Below, piece by piece: positions 1 to 6,198 of a stretch of DNA of 7,181 bases. The stretch covers positions 1 through 7,181 of the forward strand of contig SLHT01000272.1 of assembly GCA_007136055.1 (NCBI GenBank). Reading direction: 5' to 3'. The notes under the pieces were generated by a model that was not told the origin of the DNA, did no database searches, and saw only the letters and a list, made by a program, of their open reading frames with translations. Both the position numbers and the translations under genes were made by a program. Positions within the stretch are counted from its first letter, which is position 1. Every line of letters starts with the position of its first letter. The stretch is from Syntrophomonadaceae bacterium. Its GTDB lineage: Bacteria > Bacillota > Dethiobacteria > DTU022.

Positions 1-917
1 ATTCAATTGAAAACTGGGATGAGATTGAGCGCGGACTAATTGCTGTGCGTGCCAAAAAGATGCTGGCACAGAGCAGGCTCCTGAGGGTTTCAGGCAATGT
101 CAGCGAAATGGCAGAATCACGGGAAGAGTTTCTGAATACCAGGATTGTTGATGTCCCTGCCGGGGAATTCAACAGCCTGTTTGATTCAATAAAGGCAGAT
201 GACAGAATTACGGGCGAAGCAATGGAGCTTAAGCGGAAAGCAATGAAGGTAATAGATGTGACAGATCACTATTTTGTTGAGGGTATCCGCTCGCATTATG
301 CTGTAAAACAGATAATGGAAAAATACGGTGCCGATGCAATAACCATCGAATGTCTGATGCTTAAGCACAGGAAGCCATGTCTTAGCTTCTCCATAAATAA
401 CGGCGAACTTATACCCTGCGGATGCGAAAATCATCTTGACGGGACATTAACCCAGATGCTTGGCAGGTGGTTATTTGAAAGAGCAGGTTTTATGCATAAC
501 CCTGAATTTGACACAAGCGAAAATCTTTATTTTGCCTCCCACTGTACCTGTGCAACTAAACTGCAGGGACCGGCAGGTCCTGAGCAGGATTATTTTGTCC
601 GGCCGTTTTTTCATCAGCTTCCCAAGACAGCAGCACTTGATGTTCAATGGACTCCGGGAGAACCTGTTATGCTTGCCAAATATCTGAGTGGTGAAGAAAG
701 GCTGTCCTGCTGGACCGGAAAGGTAATAGATTCACCCGCATCACCCCCCACGGGCGGATGTGCTACACGGGTCCTGGTAGAACTGGACAGGACCGATGAT
801 GTTTGTGATGCATACCGGGGCCCGCATCCGATTCTTTTCTGGGGAGACAGGGGTGATGCAAGAAAGATGAAGGCTTTTTCAAAGCTCTACGGACTTGAAC
901 TTGAAGGGAATATTTAA
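1..917 (+). CDS. L-fucose isomerase-like sugar isomerase, C-terminal part (5' end outside window)
   Basis: Predicted cytosolic ketol-isomerase of the fucose/arabinose isomerase superfamily, which converts an aldose to its ketose using a divalent metal. The frame is open to the left edge, with in-frame codons before the first possible start (GTG at 45) that read like the conserved AVRAKKML segment. The gene is therefore cut by the window, not started at 45. About 305 residues are visible; relatives are usually about 450-500. Counting from the GTG, the signature blocks are TIEC (100-103), NNGELIPCGCE (118-128), DGTLTQ (132-137), FASHCTCATKL (163-173) and a late HPILFWGD (261-268). Glu102, Glu128 and His166 are the likely metal or catalytic residues by analogy with FucI (inference). 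Nine cysteines are visible, which is many. The true sugar could be fucose, arabinose or another deoxy- or aldose sugar. The superfamily call is fairly sure; the substrate is not. Confidence 0.85.
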   Translation, partial: SIENWDEIERGLIAVRAKKMLAQSRLLRVSGNVSEMAESREEFLNTRIVDVPAGEFNSLFDSIKADDRITGEAMELKRKAMKVIDVTDHYFVEGIRSHYAVKQIMEKYGADAITIECLMLKHRKPCLSFSINNGELIPCGCENHLDGTLTQMLGRWLFERAGFMHNPEFDTSENLYFASHCTCATKLQGPAGPEQDYFVRPFFHQLPKTAALDVQWTPGEPVMLAKYLSGEERLSCWTGKVIDSPASPPTGGCATRVLVELDRTDDVCDAYRGPHPILFWGDRGDARKMKAFSKLYGLELEGNI

Positions 918-1081
918 GATTGCCACCTCTTGCTAAAAGATTATTATTGGCTGGAAATCATTTAATTAAGAGATAATGCCAATTAAAGATAACCGTTGAA
1001 GCGGGTGCGACGCAACTTTTTAACAAAGCAACTATATGTTACGAGGTTTTCACAGGACACTTTTAAAATTATCTTTTATCA

Positions 1082-1111
1082 TAATTACAGGATTGAATCC
1101 TTAATTACAGG
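1082..1111. repeat. Direct repeat with embedded palindrome upstream of the VCBS-repeat gene
   Basis: TAATTACAGG occurs at 1082-1091 and again at 1102-1111, exactly 20 bases apart (about two helical turns). Between and overlapping them lies the perfect palindrome GGATTGAATCC (1090-1100). The block sits 49 bases before the start at 1160, inside a 242-base spacer (918-1159). It could be an operator or activator site. No clear Bacteroidota promoter (TTTG / TAnnTTTG) and no convincing terminator was found in the spacer. Short AT-rich repeats can arise by chance, so the regulatory reading is weak. Confidence 0.3.
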
Positions 1112-1159
1112 CTCCCGGGTAGATGTCCAGGATCTTTCACACAGTATAAAAATAGGACA

Positions 1160-3136
1160 ATGAAACATAAAATCTGGTTTCTTCTGTTTGTTGCTGCATG
1201 TTTAATGGCAGATGTAACACCATCATTAAGCCAGAAACTTGAGCGTTTACCCTACAATAATCCCGGTTTGCTTGCGGACCTTGGTGTAGGTTTATGGGCA
1301 TGGCCGCTTCCTATGGACTTTAATGATAACGGTTTGACCGATTTGGTAATCGTATGCACCGATACACCCTATAACGGGGTTTATTTCTTTGAGAATACTG
1401 GTGATATCGATCCGGTAACAGATCTGCCGGTTTATAAACCAGCCAGGAGACTCGGCGGGACAGTGGATAACGCAAGCATATCATATATCAACGGTCAACC
1501 TGTTGTATCGACACCTGGCAGGTTTTATCCTGACTTTAAAAACACGGCTTTTGATAATCCTGTGAGCATTCCTGCGCCGGATGCAAATGATCTCTATCCT
1601 GGAGATGCCCGCATAAGGGCCAATCAATGGAAGTTTGTTGATTATAATAACAATGGTGTGCAGGATCTTATCGTTGGCATAGGTATCTGGGGAGACAGGA
1701 ATTACAGGGGCAGTAAATACTATGGATGGGATGATGCCTACGATGAGAATGGCCAGTGGACTAATGGTCCGTTAAAAGGATACATCTATATTTTGCAGAA
1801 TACAGGCAGCAATGATAATCCTGTTTACAAGGATCCAAAACAGCTTCTGGATACCGACGGTGTTCCAATAAATGTTTATGGCCGTCCGTCACCCAACTTT
1901 GCAGATTTTACCGGAGATGGTAAACCAGACCTGATATGTGGTGAGTTTCGTGACGGGTTTACTTTTTTTAAGAATGTCGGGACCCTCAGCAACCCCCTTT
2001 ATGCACCGGGACGACCCCTTACAAATGGTGATACAGAGATTTGCATGGACCTTTGCATGATCACTCCCGTGGCTTATGATTTTACAGGCAATGGCTGGCC
2101 TGACCTGGTAGTTGGGGATGAAGATGGCCGGGTAGCACTGGTTGAACATACAGGGGAAGTAGTTGATGGGATGCCATTGTTTCTTCCTCCACGGTATTTC
2201 CGACAGCTGGCTGAAGATATTAAATTTGGTGCACTTGCCACACCGGTTGGTTTCGACTGGAATGGTGATGGCCGTGATGATATAATAGTCGGGAATACTG
2301 CGGGGCATATTGCTTTTATAGAAAATCTCGGTGGTAATCCTGTTAAATGGGCTGCCCCTGAACTTTTAAAGACCGGTGGAGAGGTGATTCGTATAGTGGC
2401 AGGGCCAAACGGATCTATTCAGGGGCCTGCTGAGGCCAAATGGGGTTATACCACCCTGACGGTAGCTGATTGGAATCATAACGGACTGCCTGATCTTATA
2501 GTTAATTCCATATGGGGCAAGGTCGTATGGTATGAGAATGTTGGTACCCTTACCAAACCAAAACTTGCAGCCGCTCAACCATTGGAAGTAGAGTGGGAAG
2601 GAGAGGTGCCCAAACCCTGCTGGAACTGGTGGGATCCGGAAGGAAATGCCCTGGTAACGCAATGGCGCACCACTCCTGTGGCGGTGGACTGGACAGGTAA
2701 CGGACTGACTGACCTGGTGATGTTGGATCATGAAGGTTACCTTGCCCTGTTCAGACGTGTAAAACGCAATGGAGACGTTGTCCTACTGCCTGGTGAGCGG
2801 GTGTTCCAACTTGAGGGAGAGGATGGACCCTTACGTCTGAATGATGGTACAGCCGGACGCAGTGGCCGCCGCAAGATTGCCATTGTTGATTTTGACGGTG
2901 ATGGACGTCTTGATATCTTACTTAACAGTCAGAATGCCAGTTTCTACAGGAATATGGGAGAGGTTAACGGAATTACCGTTTTCAGGGACAAAGGGTTGCT
3001 TGACGAACGACGGCTGGCGGGGCATACGAGCAGTCCCGCGACAATAGACCTTTCCGGTGACGGGATTCCTGAACTTCTTATTGGTGCTGAAGATGGATTT
3101 CTGTATTACCGTAAAAATCCTTTTGTTTTTCGGTAG
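1160..3136 (+). CDS. Exported FG-GAP/VCBS-repeat beta-propeller protein (nine calcium-loop motifs)
   Basis: A 658-residue exported protein built almost entirely of FG-GAP/VCBS-type repeats, which form beta-propeller blades with calcium-binding loops. The loops follow D-aromatic-x-x-[DN]-G-x-x-[DE] and start at residues 53, 161, 249, 307, 366, 437, 510, 577 and 630. Most are followed by a hydrophobic strand such as LIVG and then an aromatic strand ending in a phrase like YENVG. The N-terminus has a short basic region (MKHK) and a hydrophobic core. Either signal peptidase I cuts near SLS-Q (25/26), or the VAAC at 11-14 acts as a lipobox, although that signal would be unusually short. No separate catalytic or T9SS sorting domain is visible, and the last blade runs to the C-terminus. 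AGGA at 1154-1157 is too close to the ATG to be a normal ribosome site. The role is unknown: glycan binding, lyase-like activity on a propeller scaffold and adhesion are all possible. Neighbouring genes suggest glycan use. Confidence 0.9.
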   Translation: MKHKIWFLLFVAACLMADVTPSLSQKLERLPYNNPGLLADLGVGLWAWPLPMDFNDNGLTDLVIVCTDTPYNGVYFFENTGDIDPVTDLPVYKPARRLGGTVDNASISYINGQPVVSTPGRFYPDFKNTAFDNPVSIPAPDANDLYPGDARIRANQWKFVDYNNNGVQDLIVGIGIWGDRNYRGSKYYGWDDAYDENGQWTNGPLKGYIYILQNTGSNDNPVYKDPKQLLDTDGVPINVYGRPSPNFADFTGDGKPDLICGEFRDGFTFFKNVGTLSNPLYAPGRPLTNGDTEICMDLCMITPVAYDFTGNGWPDLVVGDEDGRVALVEHTGEVVDGMPLFLPPRYFRQLAEDIKFGALATPVGFDWNGDGRDDIIVGNTAGHIAFIENLGGNPVKWAAPELLKTGGEVIRIVAGPNGSIQGPAEAKWGYTTLTVADWNHNGLPDLIVNSIWGKVVWYENVGTLTKPKLAAAQPLEVEWEGEVPKPCWNWWDPEGNALVTQWRTTPVAVDWTGNGLTDLVMLDHEGYLALFRRVKRNGDVVLLPGERVFQLEGEDGPLRLNDGTAGRSGRRKIAIVDFDGDGRLDILLNSQNASFYRNMGEVNGITVFRDKGLLDERRLAGHTSSPATIDLSGDGIPELLIGAEDGFLYYRKNPFVFR

Positions 3137-3206
3137 TTATTAAGTTTCCTGACATCTTTTAATAGTTTATCCAGGCTATTTTTCAAAATAAACTGAATAT
3201 TTCTAT

Positions 3207-3276
3207 ATTTATCCTGTAAGCTAAAGTTTTGGTTAAAAATGCAACAAAATTTTATTTTCATTTATCCTGTAACAGG
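3207..3276. repeat. 13-base direct repeat plus palindrome in the spacer before the symporter remnant
   Basis: ATTTATCCTGTAA is found at 3207-3219 and, identically, at 3260-3272 (53 bases apart). The second copy runs into the perfect palindrome CCTGTAACAGG (3266-3276). The nine-base core ATCCTGTAA also occurs in reverse complement at 1085-1093 in the spacer before the preceding gene, so a shared regulator site is conceivable. The rest of the 154-base spacer (3137-3290) is AT-rich with only weak inverted repeats, such as AGTTTAT/ATAAACT at 3164-3194, and no clear terminator. TTACAGG also appears inside coding regions, which weakens the motif argument. Confidence 0.35.
3228..3260 (+). promoter_or_regulatory. 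Weak Bacteroidota-type promoter candidate
   Basis: TTTG at 3228-3231 is followed after 21 bases by TATTTTCA at 3253-3260. This approximates the Bacteroidota sigma-ABfr pattern TTTG-N(about 20)-TAnnTTTG, but the last two bases of the -7 element do not match. Transcription would start close to the CCTGTAACAGG palindrome and serve the membrane ORF, the sialidase-like gene and the metallohydrolase gene. In such AT-rich DNA this match could easily be accidental. Confidence 0.2.
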
Positions 3277-3290
3277 TTAACTATTATGGC

Positions 3291-3602
3291 ATGGCCACAG
3301 GAAAAAAAACATCCATCCGTCATCTTGCTTCAGCAGTTGCTATTATTGCCATAATACTTATCGGACTTGCGCTGGCAGGAATGTTGTCCTATCGTCAGGG
3401 ACTTTTCGGGCTCCTGTGTGCCGGAGCCCTGTTTGTAATGAGCCACGACAAGCTGCGAGGTTTTTCCTTTACTGCGTGGGTGCTGGTTTGTGTAGGTTTT
3501 GCCCTTGCCTGGCCCCAATCCCTGCATCAGTGGGGTGGCTTCGAGCTTCCCTTGCTGATAGTTCCGCTAACACACTTGAACCAATTAAGGAATTCAGTAT
3601 AA
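3291..3602 (+). pseudogene. N-terminal remnant of a sodium/bile-acid-type symporter (truncated membrane protein)
   Basis: A 103-codon ORF with a short basic N-terminus and about three hydrophobic segments (roughly residues 13-31, 37-49 and 58-74). They are followed by WPQSLHQWGGFELPLLIVPL (74-93). From memory, this resembles the first part of bile acid:sodium symporter-type transporters of Bacteroidota, where a GFSFT...PQ...LIVPL segment leads into a conserved IMFGMG. Here the resemblance stops after LTHL and the ORF ends eight codons later in NQLRNSV. Relatives are usually more than 300 residues, so most of the transporter is missing. The stop TAA (3600-3602) shares its last base with the ATG of the sialidase-like gene. 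No Shine-Dalgarno is seen before the start at 3291. A second ATG at 3286 lies in another frame and ends after 22 codons. A genuine small membrane protein is the alternative; the family call rests on recalled similarity. Confidence 0.5.
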
Positions 3603-3604
3603 TG
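3587..3604 (+). promoter_or_regulatory. Ribosome site and TAATG stop/start junction for the sialidase-like gene
   Basis: AAGGA at 3587-3591 lies 10 bases before the ATG at 3602, and that ATG overlaps the TAA of the upstream ORF. A second in-frame ATG at 3617 has AAAAAAGG four bases upstream, so either could be used; both give a usable signal peptide. The frame also stays open upstream of 3602 as far as 3416, but that part overlaps the membrane ORF and does not read as protein. The start at 3602 is preferred for the overlap. Confidence 0.45.
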
Positions 3605-4828
3605 AAAAAAGGTATAATGAAAAGAGTTATTGTTTATACCGGCCTGATTGCGGTATTTAATTTAACCTGCGGAGGCCAGCCTGTGCCGGGTGATAGCGTA
3701 AAGCCGGAAATAACGGTTGAGTCTGTAGAAACCGTTAGCCGGAATGAGGGGCTTTTCCATGGCTGGCCTACTGTTATAATTACAGATGCAGGTGATCTTC
3801 TTGCCGTATACTCAGGTGGAAGGGAAGGGCATGTATGTCCTTTCGGACGGGTAGAAATGATATATTCAAAAGATAACGGCAAAACCTGGTCTGAGCCGCA
3901 AATTCTTGTTGACACCCCTTTGGATGACCGTGATGCCGGGATACTGGAAACGGACAGGGGTACCCTTCTTGTAACCTGGTTTACTTCAACAGCCTTTGTG
4001 AACAGGATCCCGAATGTACCTGAAACGACAGACGAATGGCCACAGGAAAGGCTGGATCTTTGGAGAGACGCTATGGATAATATGAAATCTGCCAACTGCC
4101 CATATCCCGAAATCAGGAAATTTATGGAGCGTAAAGAACAGAAGGGCATTGCACCTCTTTATCCGGTTACGCAGTGGATGATCAGGAGTGAAGATGGCGG
4201 AAGGAGCTGGTCGGAACCCTACCATGTGCCTCTTATGTCGCCTAACGGACCAAAACTCACCCGTGACAACCGTCTTTTATGGGCAGGTAAAGATGAGTCT
4301 TTTATTGGTGTTGCGGAATCTTTTGATGATGGCAGGACCTGGGAAATAATCGGACAGATTCCATCTTATCCGGGACACGATCCTGCAAACTATCATGAGC
4401 TGGACATTATCGAGTGTAAAGATGGTACACTGATTGCCCAGATCAGGAATCATAATGAACCATATGACCGTGAAACTCTGCAAACACGTTCCGACGATGG
4501 TGGCAGAACATGGACCGTTCCGCGTTCAATTAATGTCTGGGGATTGCCTTCTCATCTTATCAGGCTTCCCGGCAATCCCCTCCTGATGTCATACGGTTAC
4601 AGGAGGGAGCCTCGCAATGTATACGTCCGTTTCAGCAGTGATTGCGGCAGAAGCTGGTCCGGTCCGCATTCTCTCAGCGAAACGACGGGTGATTTTGGCT
4701 ATCCCACAACAGCTGTTCTTCCTGACGGCAGATTGTTGACTTTATGGTATGAGACATTGCCCGGCAATGATAAGGCACAATTGATCCAGGCTATATGGCA
4801 ATATAAACTAAAAACAATTCAAAAATGA
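3602..4828 (+). CDS. Exported sialidase-like BNR-repeat protein (probable glycoside hydrolase)
   Basis: A 408-residue protein with the six-bladed propeller signature of the sialidase superfamily (BNR_2 type). Five Asp-boxes (S-x-D-x-G-x-[TS]-W) begin at residues 89, 196, 240, 297 and 345. By analogy with GH33 sialidases, candidate active-site residues are Arg74 in SGGREGHVCPFG, Glu266 in YHELD, Arg282 in AQIRNH, Arg334/335 in YGYRREP, and the Tyr383-Glu384 pair in LWYE (inference). The classic FRIP motif is absent, replaced by the HGWPTV block at 53-58, so the substrate may not be sialic acid. A segment at about 130-190 between the first two Asp-boxes is long and charged and may shape the pocket. 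The N-terminus is a signal peptide; Cys23 in NLTC could be a relaxed lipobox. The stop overlaps the next gene by ATGA, implying co-translation with the metallohydrolase. Confidence 0.88.
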   Translation: MKKGIMKRVIVYTGLIAVFNLTCGGQPVPGDSVKPEITVESVETVSRNEGLFHGWPTVIITDAGDLLAVYSGGREGHVCPFGRVEMIYSKDNGKTWSEPQILVDTPLDDRDAGILETDRGTLLVTWFTSTAFVNRIPNVPETTDEWPQERLDLWRDAMDNMKSANCPYPEIRKFMERKEQKGIAPLYPVTQWMIRSEDGGRSWSEPYHVPLMSPNGPKLTRDNRLLWAGKDESFIGVAESFDDGRTWEIIGQIPSYPGHDPANYHELDIIECKDGTLIAQIRNHNEPYDRETLQTRSDDGGRTWTVPRSINVWGLPSHLIRLPGNPLLMSYGYRREPRNVYVRFSSDCGRSWSGPHSLSETTGDFGYPTTAVLPDGRLLTLWYETLPGNDKAQLIQAIWQYKLKTIQK

Positions 4829-6162
4829 ATAATCCGGTATTTTCAAATTTCAAATTAATGCTTTATGCGTTATTTATCCTTTTGTTTGCATTTTCGTGTA
4901 AGACAACTGATGACCAGCCAGGATGGTATCGCGGCAATGTTCACACCCATACCTTCTGGAGCGATGGTGATGATTTTCCTGAGTCGGTAGCCCGCTGGTA
5001 TAAGGAAAATGATTATGATTTCATGGTATTTACCGATCACAATATTTTGCTGGAGACACCCACCGAGGGACCTGTAAGGGGAAATCACAGACTTATTGAC
5101 GGTGAGCTTTGGCAACATCTGCAGCCTGATCATCCTGCTGTTGAAAAGTACATCAGGTATTTCGGTGAGGAATGGGCCGATATCATGCCATATGAAGATG
5201 ACGGTGTGCTTGTAAGGCTGAAGCCGCTTGATGAATTCCGCCATATGTTCGAGGAGCCCGGTGAGTTCATGCTGATGATGGGCAATGAGATAACCGATCA
5301 GCTTGCAGTCCACGTAGTGGCTATCCACCAGAATGAGGTGATACCCACAGTGGGAGGAAGCCCGGGTGAAAGGGCACATATGATGAAGGAGATAGTGCGC
5401 CGTGTAGACGATTACCGCGAAAGGTCGGGGCGCAACACCTGGCCCGTGCTCGCCCATCCGAATTTCACCTGGGCCATCACCGCCGAAAAGATGCTTGAGG
5501 TTGACAACCTGAGGTTTTTTGAACTCTATAACGGGCATCCTGCTGTTAATAATGAAGGTGATCAGTTCCGCGCAAGCACCGAAAGGATATGGGACATTGT
5601 CCTTTCCATGCGACTGGCCAACGGGGATGGAAGACTGCTTTACGGACTGGCAACAGATGATACCCATAACTATCATGCGGGAGGCGCCACACCGGGCAGG
5701 GGATGGGTAAAGGTGCGCAGCAATGAGCTTGAAACAGGATCAATTCTTGATGCCATTGACAGGGGTGATTTTTACTCTTCAACAGGGGTGACGATCAATG
5801 ATATAAGCTTTGACGGCAGGGAGCTGACAGTTGATATTGAACCTGAAGATGGGGTAACCTACACAACAGAGTATATCGGCACAGTTGCCGGATTTGATAC
5901 TTCCAGTACTCCTTCCCTTGACGGGGAAGGAAACGAAATTGCCAACACCACGAGAACATACAGTGAAGAGATAGGACAGGTGTTAGCCGTTTCAAATGAC
6001 CTGAGCTCAGGCTATACCTTTACCGGCAATGAACTGTATGTGCGCGTCCGCATAACCTCTTCGGCCGACCAGGTTGACAGTATAACAGGAGAAGTAATCG
6101 GTAAACAGTCCGCCTGGGTGCAGCCTGTTGTACCTGGTCCGGGCGTGACTGCCTCCAGGTAG
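4825..6162 (+). CDS. CehA/McbA-type PHP-domain metallohydrolase, predicted lipoprotein
   Basis: A 445-residue exported metal-dependent hydrolase. The N-terminus has a hydrophobic core and the lipobox-like AFSC, with Cys25 followed by KTTDDQ, whose acids at +4/+5 are compatible with surface export in Bacteroidota. PHP motifs run in order: NVHTHTFWSDG (His40, His42, Asp47), FTDHN (Asp71, His72), MGNEITD (Glu155), HVVAIH (His163, His168), LAHPN (His211) and ATDDTH (Asp279, His281), so the metal site looks complete. GWVKVR at 293-298 and the FYSSTG segment at 316-321 are typical of the CehA/McbA branch (carbaryl and methylcarbamate hydrolases and many uncharacterised members). A beta-rich C-terminal region (about 325-437) follows. 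The start is the ATG that overlaps the upstream stop (ATGA). There is no Shine-Dalgarno, only an A-rich leader. The family is fairly sure. The bond cleaved (phosphoester, ester or carbamate) is not known. Confidence 0.9.
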   Translation: MNNPVFSNFKLMLYALFILLFAFSCKTTDDQPGWYRGNVHTHTFWSDGDDFPESVARWYKENDYDFMVFTDHNILLETPTEGPVRGNHRLIDGELWQHLQPDHPAVEKYIRYFGEEWADIMPYEDDGVLVRLKPLDEFRHMFEEPGEFMLMMGNEITDQLAVHVVAIHQNEVIPTVGGSPGERAHMMKEIVRRVDDYRERSGRNTWPVLAHPNFTWAITAEKMLEVDNLRFFELYNGHPAVNNEGDQFRASTERIWDIVLSMRLANGDGRLLYGLATDDTHNYHAGGATPGRGWVKVRSNELETGSILDAIDRGDFYSSTGVTINDISFDGRELTVDIEPEDGVTYTTEYIGTVAGFDTSSTPSLDGEGNEIANTTRTYSEEIGQVLAVSNDLSSGYTFTGNELYVRVRITSSADQVDSITGEVIGKQSAWVQPVVPGPGVTASR

Positions 6163-6198
6163 TTCCGGCATAACTATAATATGCTGTCAGACGGGCAA

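Noticed and set aside
946..983. ATTGGC/GCCAAT inverted repeat after the isomerase gene as a terminator
   Set aside because: Six pairs with a loop of 26 bases and no following T-run; probably chance.
3161..3194. AT-rich inverted repeats after the VCBS-repeat gene as a terminator
   Set aside because: Two competing weak stems (AATAG/CTATT and AGTTTAT/ATAAACT) with little GC; the short T-run inside is not enough to call termination.
3416..3601. Upstream extension of the sialidase-like frame
   Set aside because: The extra residues overlap the membrane ORF in another frame, are rich in Cys and Arg, and place the real signal peptide internally; starts at 3602 or 3617 fit better.
3634..4149. Minus-strand open frame of 171 codons inside the sialidase-like gene
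   Set aside because: It overlaps clear Asp-box coding sequence and shows no motif, signal or plausible start context of its own.
4870..5676. Long open frame on the minus strand opposite the metallohydrolase gene (268 codons)
   Set aside because: It lies wholly within a well-supported gene, has no recognisable domain, and its composition (rich in Ile, His and Cys) is typical of an antisense shadow.
6168..6184. GCATA/TATGC hairpin between the convergent genes as a terminator
   Set aside because: The stem is only five AT-rich pairs with a seven-base loop and no T-run on either strand.
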